A stretch of 13,727 bases of DNA from Chloroflexota bacterium (GTDB taxonomy: Bacteria; Chloroflexota; Dormibacteria; Dormibacterales; Dormibacteraceae). The notes beneath the pieces are model-generated. The model saw nothing but the letters and a program-made list of their open reading frames with translations, ran no database searches and had not been told where the DNA came from. The position numbers were made by a program, and so were the translations under genes. Where the stretch lies: NCBI GenBank assembly GCA_005880175.1, contig VBJR01000090.1:3436-17162 (forward strand). Direction: 5' to 3'. This document shows, one piece after another, positions 6,388 through 13,727 of this stretch (within the stretch, counting starts at the first letter, position 1; each line of letters opens with the position of its first letter).

Positions 6388-7905
6388 CTACCCGCCTGGC
6401 CGCTGGCGCCGGACCGCGTCGGTCAGCAGCCTGGCGAGGAATGATTCGATCGCGGCCGGCAGGCCGGCGGCCTGCCCGAGGACCGCGCTCCGCTCACGGA
6501 CATCGGGCCGGATGTAGGCCAGCAGTGCGCCTGCGTCGCGGAACGGATCGCCGCTGCAGCAGGCCTTCTCGACCAGGTACTTGAGCGCCGGGATCACGGG
6601 CACCGCCGAGAGCCAGTGGGAGACGCTCGGGAAGGCGCCGGCGAAGCGGCGGCCGTGGAAGTTACAGACATGAACCACCTGCTGGCTCGTGGTGTCCACG
6701 GTCAGACAGGCGAGGATGAGCCGGTCGTCGCTGGGATCCGGTGCGCAGCGCGGCATGATGGCCGAGCAGGCGCAGTCGACCCCATATGCAACGAGAAGGC
6801 CGAACAGCTGCTTGACCACCGGCTCGACCTGCTTCTGGTAGTCGGCGAGATCGCCCGCCGCGGGTGGGCAGGTCAGGCCGGCCAGGGTCGCGGGAACCGC
6901 GCATCGGACCTGGAGCGGATCGCTGCCGTACAGGGTCACGACCGCCTGGCGTAGGTTGCAGCACGCGTCGTGCAGCTGGTCAACGGTGACCCGTTGACTC
7001 GGGCTGCCGGACAGCAGCGGCCACAGCACCTGCCAGTCGGATGCCTTCACCCACGTGCCGACGATCTGGGTCAGTCGGTTCAGGCAGGTCAGCAGCTCCC
7101 AGAGCAGCGTATCGGAGAACAGGCACTGGAGCAGCGGAGCGGCCCTGTCCTCAAGGGTGGCGGAGCAGCCGCAGCTCACCTCACTGGGGACGAGGTCGAT
7201 GCGGAACTGCTCGTAGATCCGCGTGGGCTCGCATGGCGCCAGCGCGGCCGGCGTGGCGCCGCCATACGTCGCGCAGGCGCCCGCGGACGCCTTGCTGCCG
7301 TTCCCGGCGCAGGTGGCCTGGGCGGTCGGCTGGCAGGTACAGGCCGCCCCGCCGGAGGTGCCGCATCCCCTGGCGCACCCGCAACTCGACCCGTGCGAGG
7401 AGGCCGCCGGCTGGTGCAGCGACATCACCGGCCGCGCCTCCTTCTCCTGGTACGTGAGGGTCAGACACCACTGCTGAAGCCCTTCGCGGCAGCCGGGGTC
7501 GTTCGGCGGAGCGATGGGGTCGCACCCGGTCGGCCGCACCGAGCGCTGCGCGTTCAGGCAGTCGCTGATGTAGCGCATGACGTCGACGTGCTGGTCGGTG
7601 CCGACGACGACGTCGTTGCCGCAGGGGTCGATCGCGTATCCCTGCTTCACCGTCACCCAGGGCTGGCAGTCGCCGCAGACCACCTCGAGGCCGCAGACAA
7701 CGCCTGGGCCGTGCAGGTAGCGGTTGTGGAGCCGGCTCTTGGCAAGCACGTACGACTCCAGGCTGTTCAGCTCCGACTCCGTGAGTAGCTGGCCAGCGAA
7801 GAAGCGCGGCCGCTCCAGAGACGGGAGTCCCTTGCAGGCCGGGCACGCGCACGGACGGACTACAGGAGCTGGTGGCGCGACGAGGGCGGTGAGGACTGAT
7901 GCCAT
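6388..7905 (-). CDS. Shared-module protein B: Cys-rich eCIS-cluster protein, 505 aa
   Basis: Second of the three proteins with the common N-terminal module: residues 34-40 (RFFAGQL), 58-75 (SRLHNRYLHGPGVVCGLE) and 84-101 (VTVKQGYAIDPCGNDVVV) align with its neighbours. The second shared segment (147-240) gives CLTLTYQEKEARPV and CEPTRIYEQFRIDLVP. It is split by an insert (about 167-222) rich in Cys, Gly, Ala and Ser. I count 34 Cys in 505 residues, including CACPAC at 19-24, CGCARGC at 175-181 and CC pairs at several places. That many Cys suggests metal binding or disulphide cross-linking. There is no signal peptide. The C-terminal half is more helical (QLFGLLVAYGVDC, then HWLSAVPVIPALKYLVEKACC) and I do not recognise it. 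ATG 7905 is preceded by AGGAGA overlapping the stop of the previous gene. A structural part of the particle exterior is the likeliest role. Confidence 0.83.
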   Translation of the reverse strand: MASVLTALVAPPAPVVRPCACPACKGLPSLERPRFFAGQLLTESELNSLESYVLAKSRLHNRYLHGPGVVCGLEVVCGDCQPWVTVKQGYAIDPCGNDVVVGTDQHVDVMRYISDCLNAQRSVRPTGCDPIAPPNDPGCREGLQQWCLTLTYQEKEARPVMSLHQPAASSHGSSCGCARGCGTSGGAACTCQPTAQATCAGNGSKASAGACATYGGATPAALAPCEPTRIYEQFRIDLVPSEVSCGCSATLEDRAAPLLQCLFSDTLLWELLTCLNRLTQIVGTWVKASDWQVLWPLLSGSPSQRVTVDQLHDACCNLRQAVVTLYGSDPLQVRCAVPATLAGLTCPPAAGDLADYQKQVEPVVKQLFGLLVAYGVDCACSAIMPRCAPDPSDDRLILACLTVDTTSQQVVHVCNFHGRRFAGAFPSVSHWLSAVPVIPALKYLVEKACCSGDPFRDAGALLAYIRPDVRERSAVLGQAAGLPAAIESFLARLLTDAVRRQRPGG

Positions 7906-7914
7906 CGGCTTCTC

Positions 7915-10275
7915 CTATCCCTGGACGACCAGGTACGACTCGAAGGTGCCGCCCTCGACCCCGTCGCCCGTGTGGTACTTCGGCGACCCGAACCAGGGCG
8001 GCAGGTGATCCGCGTCCACCCCGCGGCCGGTCTTCGCGTCGCGGATCTGGTCCCCATCGAGGATCACGCGCAGCTCGTACTGCCCGAACTTCACCGGATC
8101 CGGCAGCGCCGTCGGCACGAAGTGGACCCCGTTCGCCTGCGCGTTTTGGCCGGGCTCTTGCGGGTTGCGGGTGATGCACGGTGGGTCGAAGACGACCGCC
8201 GACACCTCGCCCGGAAGCTCGCACCAGCATCCGTTCCCGCTGGCATCCTTCTGACTGATGAGCACCCGCAGACTATGCGTATCCAGATCGCTCACGAAGA
8301 CGGGCTGGTCGAACGCCAGCAAGAGGCCGTTCCTGAGGAGCGACGTCCGGGTCCGGGTGCCGCGGTGCGGCCAGCTGATCGCGCAGACGTGCGTGAGGTT
8401 CGGGTCGAGGCCGGGGCCAGGCGGACCCTGGTCCCCCTGAGGGCCCTGATCGCCAGGTGGGCCCGGGTCGCCCTGAGGGCCCGGGACGCCTTGAAGACCC
8501 TGGGCCCCCCGCGGGCCCACCGGCCCCGGGGGGCCGGCAGCTCCAGCCGGCCCCGATGGGCCCGGAGGCCCCGGCTCGCCGCGCTCGCCCGTACCGCCCG
8601 AGTCCAGGAGGCACCGCACCACGTCGGTCAGCGCCGCCGTGCTCGGCAGCAGGCGCCGGCCGGCGAGGTTGTCGATCATCGCGTCGGTGACGGCCTGCTG
8701 CCACACGTAGCCGCTGACCGTGCAGCGGTCCTCGTCGATGTCGAGCACGGCTACGCCGCCCGGGTCGGCACCCGGGGCATTCCCTCGGTAGGCGACGTAC
8801 GCGGTCCCACCGTCCGGCGCCAGCACGACCTGCCGCGCGTCGTGCCCCACGGCCACCGCGGCGCCCAGCGCACTCGCCAGCTTCAGCTGGACGCGATGCG
8901 CATCGACGGGCTGGACATAGCCCACGGCGTCGACGGCCGACTCCTCCAGCACGTACACCCACTTGCCGGCGGGAGACATCGCGACGCCACCCGGCGGGTG
9001 CGCGAAGCCGGCGACGGGATCCCCGAGCAGGACCGTCTGGTCGGCCGGGTTGGCGGCGTTGGGCCGGAAGGCGACCAGGTACAGCTTGCCGGCGGCGACG
9101 TCGAGCGCGGCCAGGTTGTCGCCGTCGAGCGTCTGTGCCGCGGCGACGAGCGACGGCTTCGCGCCCGGCAGAGGGATCGTGGTCACCACGTTTGACGCGT
9201 CGGTCGCCACCGCCGCGATCTCCGACTGGTCGGGAAGCGACGCGTAGACATGCGCCGCATCACGGCTCAGCACGAGGTCGGCCGGCGGGCCGCCCAGCCC
9301 GATGGTGCCGGCCTGGGCCAGGTCCGCCCCCAGCACGACGAGCTGGTTCTGCTCTGGGTCGGACGCGTACACACGGCCGTCGGGGCCCACCGCCAGCCGC
9401 ACCGCGCCGTCCTGCGACCCGGTCAGCTGCACCGTGCTGGCCGGCGCGTCGGCCAGGGCGCCGGTGGTGAGGGCCGCGATCGAGGCGTCGCCGCCGGCGC
9501 TGCCCAACGCGACGTAGAGGAGCGTCCGGTCCGTCGAGAGCGCCAGGTCGAGGCCGGTCTGTCCCGCGAACGCGTGGGACGCCAGCACTGCCTGCGTCAG
9601 CGCGTCGACCTGGTACACGGCGGCAGGAGCGTCGCCGGTCAGCACGTAGAGGGAGCGGTTGGCCGCGTCCGCGACGACCCGGACCGCGCCGGCCACCCCG
9701 ATCGTCCCCCGCCACCGCAGGCGGCTGGTGATCGGATCGACATCGCCGGACGGCGGGTCCAGCACCACGTCGTAGCCGTGGGCCTCCAGGATCCGGTTGG
9801 GCCGGCATGCCGTGTCGTCACAGCCGCACTCGTCGAAGAGGGCGGGGATCTCCTCCGTGGGGCATTCCCTGTAGCGAAGACAGACCTGGAACGTGTGCGG
9901 CGCCACGTCCAGACCCGTCGCGCCCGGATGACTCTGCTGCCACTTCGCGAGCAGCAGATCGCGGAAGTCGAGCAGCTCCTCGCGGGCGACCACGATCTCG
10001 CGGCCGCAGCAGTCCATCGCCACACCCGGCTCGATGACCACGTACTGCGCCTGGCAGGCCGGGTTCGGGTGCTGCTTCACCTTGAGGCCGCACACGGTGC
10101 CGGAGCCGTGGAGGTTCTGGACGTGCCGGCGCTCCTTGCCCATGAAGTACGCCTGCTCGTCCACGAAGTCCCGCTCGACCAGGAGCTTCCCGGTCCAGTA
10201 GTTCTGACGTGCCAGCTGCGGGATCGAGCACTGCACGCAGGTCTTCGACCCGCCGTGTCCCTTGGCGATGGCCAT
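7915..10275 (-). CDS. Shared-module protein A: N-terminal eCIS module, beta-propeller, collagen-like rod and sandwich domain, 786 aa
   Basis: First and largest of the three shared-module proteins. The module gives [19 protein letters not shown] (25-43), [13 protein letters not shown] (54-66), [17 protein letters not shown] (80-96), then VCLRYRECP (131-139) and [13 protein letters not shown] (150-162). Residues about 185-520 are a beta-propeller of the YVTN/NHL sort, with repeating strands such as [23 protein letters not shown] and [10 protein letters not shown]. Residues 563-622 are collagen-like: twenty unbroken Gly-X-Y triplets rich in Pro, Gln and Asp. The C-terminal part (626-786) resembles a bacterial Ig-like/SbsA-type sandwich ([16 protein letters not shown], then [14 protein letters not shown]), ending [20 protein letters not shown] 10275 has AGGGGG 9 nt upstream. 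There is no signal peptide, so any exposure would come from assembly on the particle and release with it. It is probably an elongated surface or fibre protein; the domain order is visible, the role inferred. Confidence 0.88.
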   Translation of the reverse strand: MAIAKGHGGSKTCVQCSIPQLARQNYWTGKLLVERDFVDEQAYFMGKERRHVQNLHGSGTVCGLKVKQHPNPACQAQYVVIEPGVAMDCCGREIVVAREELLDFRDLLLAKWQQSHPGATGLDVAPHTFQVCLRYRECPTEEIPALFDECGCDDTACRPNRILEAHGYDVVLDPPSGDVDPITSRLRWRGTIGVAGAVRVVADAANRSLYVLTGDAPAAVYQVDALTQAVLASHAFAGQTGLDLALSTDRTLLYVALGSAGGDASIAALTTGALADAPASTVQLTGSQDGAVRLAVGPDGRVYASDPEQNQLVVLGADLAQAGTIGLGGPPADLVLSRDAAHVYASLPDQSEIAAVATDASNVVTTIPLPGAKPSLVAAAQTLDGDNLAALDVAAGKLYLVAFRPNAANPADQTVLLGDPVAGFAHPPGGVAMSPAGKWVYVLEESAVDAVGYVQPVDAHRVQLKLASALGAAVAVGHDARQVVLAPDGGTAYVAYRGNAPGADPGGVAVLDIDEDRCTVSGYVWQQAVTDAMIDNLAGRRLLPSTAALTDVVRCLLDSGGTGERGEPGPPGPSGPAGAAGPPGPVGPRGAQGLQGVPGPQGDPGPPGDQGPQGDQGPPGPGLDPNLTHVCAISWPHRGTRTRTSLLRNGLLLAFDQPVFVSDLDTHSLRVLISQKDASGNGCWCELPGEVSAVVFDPPCITRNPQEPGQNAQANGVHFVPTALPDPVKFGQYELRVILDGDQIRDAKTGRGVDADHLPPWFGSPKYHTGDGVEGGTFESYLVVQG
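8410..8589 (-). repeat. Collagen-like Gly-X-Y repeat coding region (20 triplets)
   Basis: These bases encode residues 563-622 of shared-module protein A. Glycine occupies every third position without interruption through twenty triplets, and Pro is frequent at X and Y ([29 protein letters not shown]). At the DNA level it is a degenerate 9-base-like repeat rich in GGC/CCC. Such stretches form trimeric triple helices in bacterial and phage fibres and can change length by recombination. Confidence 0.9.
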
Positions 10276-10290
10276 GCGCCCGAACCCCCT

Positions 10291-12486
10291 TCAGTCCATC
10301 ACGCTGCTGGAGCCGACGCGCGAGCGCCGGCCGATGCGCATCGTTGGGCGCGTGGACTCTTCGGACGACGGCCCGAGGACCGTGTCTCCGCCCAGGCTGC
10401 CCTGCCCGGTAACCGCGCCCTGCGGGTACCAGCCGATCACCGTGTCCACGCCGACGAAGGACTGCCGACCCACGCGCAGCCGGGGCTCGACCACCTCCAC
10501 GAGCCCCTTCGCATATGCCGGGCTCGCCATCTCCACGATCCGCCTGACGGTCTGACGCTGGTTCTCGGTGCCACCGCCCGGCAGAGGCACGAAGACCGTG
10601 AACTGGTGGGCGTAGACGGCGAACGGGTCACGGGTCGGATCTCCGCCCTCCACCAGCGCGAAGTCGCCGATGCGCGAGCTCTCGCCGAGCTGGAGTCGGC
10701 GGACGACCTCCCGCCCGAAGGTCGCGGAGTCGTCGCCGAGCCGCGTCTGGCCCAGGAAGAGCCAGCGCCGCAGCTTGAAGTGCTCTAGCACGTGCGCCTC
10801 GACACCCGTGTAGAGGCGGATGTGCAGCCGCAGCCCGGCCGGCGTCCCCCGCAGGGCGTAGAGCCGGTGGGCCTGGCGCAGGAGGTCACGCCTCCGGCTC
10901 AGCGGCCAGTGCCGCTCCAGGGCGAGGTCCAGCCAGCCGGCGAGCCACGTCAGGAAGTCCTGCCGTCCCGACCCCGCCGGCACGGTGGCGGGCGTGGCCC
11001 GCGGGTCCAGGAAGCGGGCGAATTCTGCGACCTTCTCGACGATCGGCTCCCTGATCGCGTCCGGGATGCTCAGGAAGCGGTCGAGGAACTGCGCGCTGGT
11101 GGGCTCGTCGCGAAACACCGCCGGCAGGTGGCGCAGCGACGAGCGCCGCGGGTAGCGCAGGCGGACCGTGCGCACCACCGGCGTCCGGTCGCCCCCCGAC
11201 AGCGTCAGCCTCAGCCAGAGGAAGCGGCCTGGGGTGCTCAGCACCAGGCAGGTCCAGGCGGGCTCGGGCTGCGCCGCGATGACCTGGCCATTGGACCAGC
11301 GCTCCTGGGGCAGCGCGAGCACCTCGTCGAGGGCCTTCCTCGACTCCGCGGTCAGCGTCTCGATCCGCAGCGAGGTGCCCGCGGGCACATCCGCGTCGAT
11401 CTGCACCCGGTCCCAGACGCACGCCTGGGCGCCACCATCGAGGGCGTCCGACACGTACGTGCCCGCGTGCTCGAACGCGCCGTCGAGCGGGAGAACGGAC
11501 ACGCCCCCGGAGGCGCCGGCCGCGACCACCTGGTGGCCCGAGGGGTCGTACGCGAGCGCGGCCGCCCGGCCCGAGATGCCGGTGCACGCACGGGCGTCCC
11601 CGAGCTGGCCTTCGCCGGGGAGCCGCCGGACGCCGCCCGACAGCGGGTCCGCAGCGTACAGGTTGCCCTGGTCGTCGACCGCGACCGCCACCGGGCAGAA
11701 GGGTGCGCCGACGTCGCTGGTCACCTGGACCGAGTCCACGTACCGGCCCTCGCGATCGAGAACCGTGACCGTGGCCCGATCCTCCTGGACGACGTAGAGG
11801 CGATCCCGGCAGTCGAGCGCGATCCGGATCGGCCTGACGAGCCGACCGGGCACGCCGCCGTCGTGCGCCGCGAGCCAGCGCCAGCTCGGATCGAAGACGT
11901 GGATCGCGCCGCCGGCACGGTCGCAGATGCGTACGCAGCCCATGCTGTCCACGGCGACGTCCCACGGATCCCAGTCGGCGGGCGGCGCGCCGGCCACTCC
12001 CGGTCCAGTTCGGAACGGGGGCGCCCACACGCCACGCAGGGTCAGGCCCTTCAGCGAGAAGACCTGCACCCGCCGGTTGCCGGTGTCTGCGACCAGCAGG
12101 TCGCCGCGCCGGGACCAAGCGATCCCCCGCGGCTCGAGCAGCCGCCTCGGCTCCGAGCCGGCGCCGCCGAGGCAGGGCAGGGTCTCGAAGCGTCCCGTGC
12201 ACGGATCGTACCTGCGGACCAGGCAGGCCTCGCGGTCCAGCACGTAGACGCGCTCCTGTTCGTCGACGCAGATGCCCGCGGGCAGCGCGAGGCCGCCGAG
12301 GTCGCCGGCCGCATCGACCAGCGGCCGCCCGGCGCCCGGCACCGTGGCCAACTGGACGCTCTGCCCGTCGCCGGACAGCACGACCCCCTGCAGCGCGGCC
12401 GCCCGCCAGCCGGCACGGCCCCCGAGCATGAGCTCGCCACCGGTGCGCGGCCGGCCCGAGGCCGGAGACGCGACCAGCGCGCTCAT
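10291..12486 (-). CDS. Phage tail protein I-like baseplate protein (Afp12/gpI type) with N-terminal NHL beta-propeller, 731 aa
   Basis: A baseplate wedge component. The diagnostic part is residues about 453-560 (HLPAVFRDE, FLDRFLSIPDAI, FLDPRATPATVP, FLTWLAGWLDL, then LYALRGTPAGLRLHIRLYTG), which fits the tail-protein family TIGR02242/P2 gpI seen in Afp12. N-terminal to it, residues about 60-340 form an NHL-like propeller with repeats such as GICVDEQERVYVLD, GIAWSRRGDLLVADTGNRRV and VAVDDQGNLYAADP. A beta-sandwich-like stretch follows (345-446). The C-terminus (671-731) repeats an RxGRxSxVG motif (RVGRQSFVGVDTVIG; RIGRRSRVGSSSVMD). The start is ATG 12486, overlapping the stop of the preceding gene as ATGA. 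The frame is open for 132 codons further upstream, to 12882, but that part overlaps the conserved baseplate J coding region and reads as Arg/Gly/Pro-rich shadow. It would contact the J-like protein at the edge of the baseplate. Confidence 0.92.
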   Translation of the reverse strand: MSALVASPASGRPRTGGELMLGGRAGWRAAALQGVVLSGDGQSVQLATVPGAGRPLVDAAGDLGGLALPAGICVDEQERVYVLDREACLVRRYDPCTGRFETLPCLGGAGSEPRRLLEPRGIAWSRRGDLLVADTGNRRVQVFSLKGLTLRGVWAPPFRTGPGVAGAPPADWDPWDVAVDSMGCVRICDRAGGAIHVFDPSWRWLAAHDGGVPGRLVRPIRIALDCRDRLYVVQEDRATVTVLDREGRYVDSVQVTSDVGAPFCPVAVAVDDQGNLYAADPLSGGVRRLPGEGQLGDARACTGISGRAAALAYDPSGHQVVAAGASGGVSVLPLDGAFEHAGTYVSDALDGGAQACVWDRVQIDADVPAGTSLRIETLTAESRKALDEVLALPQERWSNGQVIAAQPEPAWTCLVLSTPGRFLWLRLTLSGGDRTPVVRTVRLRYPRRSSLRHLPAVFRDEPTSAQFLDRFLSIPDAIREPIVEKVAEFARFLDPRATPATVPAGSGRQDFLTWLAGWLDLALERHWPLSRRRDLLRQAHRLYALRGTPAGLRLHIRLYTGVEAHVLEHFKLRRWLFLGQTRLGDDSATFGREVVRRLQLGESSRIGDFALVEGGDPTRDPFAVYAHQFTVFVPLPGGGTENQRQTVRRIVEMASPAYAKGLVEVVEPRLRVGRQSFVGVDTVIGWYPQGAVTGQGSLGGDTVLGPSSEESTRPTMRIGRRSRVGSSSVMD

Positions 12487-13727
12487 GCCTGCGCTCCGTA
12501 GTCCACGAGGACCTCGTGGCCCGTCGAGTAGAGGAGCTCGCCAGGGTTCAGCGCGACGTCCCGGCAGGGCAGCTGGGCCACGCCGTCCAGCCAGATCGTC
12601 AGCTGGTTCTCCTGGATGCGGGACACCTGCGGGACGTCCACGATCCGCCGGTAGACCTGCGAGTAGTAGATCGTCCCTCCGAATTCCCAGCCTTGGCACT
12701 GCTCGCCACCGGTAAGCGGGTGAAAGTACGCCGTCAGCCCGTCCGCCACCAGGCGCCCCACCTCTCCCAGGTCTCCGGTCGGATCGACCACGACCCGGAC
12801 CTGGATGCGCACCAGCCGGTAGGACGGAGGCGTCACGTAGACCTCCGAGGTGAGCAGACGGTGCTCGTTGAGATATCCACATACGAGCGAGAGCGTCGTC
12901 TGGTTGGGAGTGGGGTTGGGACGGTCGCTCTCGGGCACGACGATCACCGTCACCACCCCTGGCAGCTCGACGCCCGGGAAGCGCGGGTTCGTAAGCGGCA
13001 GCGCCCTGGCGCGACGCACCAGCGCCCCCGGAGTCTCCGCTGCCAGCGACTCGAAGTCCTCGGCGGTCACCGCGCGGCCTTTGTTCTTCAGCTCCTGCGG
13101 CGCGCGGAGCTTGGCGTGGTCAAGGGTCTCCTCGTCGGCGCCGCCCTGCGCCGGCCGGAGGTTCACGACCGAGTCCACCGACTGGACCGTGGTCTGGAGC
13201 TGCGTGACCATCCCCGCGCCGACGTTGCCGCCCGTGCCTCCGCCGGAGCGGTAGATACGCGCGACCACGTTCGCGTTCGCGTTCTGCGGGTTGGCGACAG
13301 GGATGCGGCCTGTGCGGCCGTCGCCGAAGAGGACGACGCCGGCAGTGCGGTTCACGACGAAGTGCGGGTCGTCTGGGCCCGAGCCGTAGAAGTCCTGGAC
13401 CTCCTGCCAGGCCAGGAAGCCGCCGCCGGCGCCTTCGTCCACCTCGACCTGGACGCTGCTCACCCGGACACGCCTTCCATCCGCCCCGGTCAGCTGCAGC
13501 GGCTGGTCGAGCGCCACGACCGGCGTGTCGGCGAGCTGGAAGTGCTGGCCTGGCAGGCCGGTGCTGCCACCCAGGACCTCGTCGCGCGTGGTCAGCGCCT
13601 GCACGGCGCGCACGGTGCTCGTCAGGACTTGCTCGAGCATCGGGGCTCGCTCGTAGCTGCTCTGGAGCAGGCGACACCTGATCCACCACAGGTTCGACCC
13701 GGCCGGCAGCCCCGGTTGCCCGGCCGT
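12483..13727 (-). CDS. Baseplate J-like protein (Afp11/gpJ type), C-terminal 414 aa; 5' end beyond the window
   Basis: The frame is open through the right edge, so the N-terminus is missing. Hand translation past the first ATG (13640) gives SNLWWIRCRLLQSSYERAP, a conserved stretch of the family, so that ATG is internal. Residues around 13330-13020 carry the core signature: GDGRTGRIPV, RIYRSGGGTGGNVGAG, SVDSVVNLRPAQGGADEETL, RAPQELKNKGRAVTAEDFE. The C-terminal region (RLVRIQVRVVVDPTGDLGEV, then LTAYFHPLTGG and GWEFGGTIYYSQVYR) is the usual end of putative baseplate assembly proteins. It forms the wedge of the baseplate together with the gpI-like product of the next gene, with which it overlaps by 4 nt (ATGA), implying translational coupling. 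No oddities were seen in the portion present. The missing part is probably several hundred residues, judging from the family. Confidence 0.94.
   Translation of the reverse strand, partial: TAGQPGLPAGSNLWWIRCRLLQSSYERAPMLEQVLTSTVRAVQALTTRDEVLGGSTGLPGQHFQLADTPVVALDQPLQLTGADGRRVRVSSVQVEVDEGAGGGFLAWQEVQDFYGSGPDDPHFVVNRTAGVVLFGDGRTGRIPVANPQNANANVVARIYRSGGGTGGNVGAGMVTQLQTTVQSVDSVVNLRPAQGGADEETLDHAKLRAPQELKNKGRAVTAEDFESLAAETPGALVRRARALPLTNPRFPGVELPGVVTVIVVPESDRPNPTPNQTTLSLVCGYLNEHRLLTSEVYVTPPSYRLVRIQVRVVVDPTGDLGEVGRLVADGLTAYFHPLTGGEQCQGWEFGGTIYYSQVYRRIVDVPQVSRIQENQLTIWLDGVAQLPCRDVALNPGELLYSTGHEVLVDYGAQA

Noticed and set aside
7181..8230. 349-codon minus-strand open frame across the A/B gene junction
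   Set aside because: It is an Arg/Pro/Gly-rich off-frame product overlapping the C-terminus of A and the conserved N-terminal module of B.
8410..8589. GC-rich repeat considered as a CRISPR-like or structural DNA repeat
   Set aside because: There are no conserved direct repeats with unique spacers; the periodicity is fully explained by Gly-X-Y codons.
10792..12501. 569-codon plus-strand open frame, with similar long antisense frames at 9250-10788 and 7972-9195
   Set aside because: Long antisense frames are expected opposite GC-rich genes. Their products are Arg/Ala/Pro/His-rich without domains, while the minus strand there encodes recognisable families.
12487..12882. Upstream extension of the Afp12-like gene
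   Set aside because: The 132 extra codons lie inside the conserved baseplate J coding region in another frame and read as Arg/Gly/Pro-rich noise; the ATGA overlap at 12486 is the natural start.
13120..13689. 189-codon minus-strand frame at the right edge
   Set aside because: Off-frame shadow of the baseplate J-like gene, whose frame holds the conserved core motifs.

Overview
This window is a piece of a contractile injection system (CIS) gene cluster of the extracellular phage-tail-like type (eCIS, the Afp/PVC lineage). It comes from a high-GC bacterium: most of the window is very G+C rich (46 of 60 bases in 10921-10980, for example). A high-GC actinobacterium or a similar lineage is a reasonable guess, but nothing here fixes the taxonomy. 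All genes lie on the minus strand and are packed head to tail, with overlaps of 1-4 nt or gaps of 6-25 nt and Shine-Dalgarno sequences at most starts. I see no internal promoter, terminator, RNA gene, IS element or CRISPR array. Read it as one operon transcribed from right to left, entering and leaving the window mid-gene.

In order of transcription: (1) the C-terminal 414 residues of a baseplate J-like protein (Afp11/gpJ type, cut by the right edge); (2) a 731-residue Afp12/gpI-type tail protein fused to an N-terminal NHL-like beta-propeller; (3-5) three consecutive large proteins of 786, 505 and 513 residues that share a homologous N-terminal module of about 150-170 residues but have unrelated remainders (beta-propeller plus collagen-like Gly-X-Y stretch plus sandwich domain; extremely Cys-rich; fibre-like with a possible lectin-like tip); (6) a 65-residue helical/coiled-coil protein; (7) a conserved CIS-cluster protein of unknown function, whose frame runs about 220 nt into the next gene; (8) the AAA+ ATPase of CIS clusters (Afp15 type), with a degenerate and an intact ATPase module; (9) a protein running off the left edge, open for 347 codons, with a cargo-like N-terminus and annexin-like helical repeats, encoded in visibly less GC-rich DNA.

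The most interesting part is the block of three paralogous-module proteins (4835-10275). It sits between the Afp12-like and ATPase genes, where Afp-type loci carry the tail fibre. My reading is that the shared module is a docking or assembly domain that mounts different surface tips (collagen-like rod, Cys-rich body, lectin-like fold) on the particle. This is inference. The left-edge gene (1-1042) is the second item of note, as a candidate payload or accessory protein.
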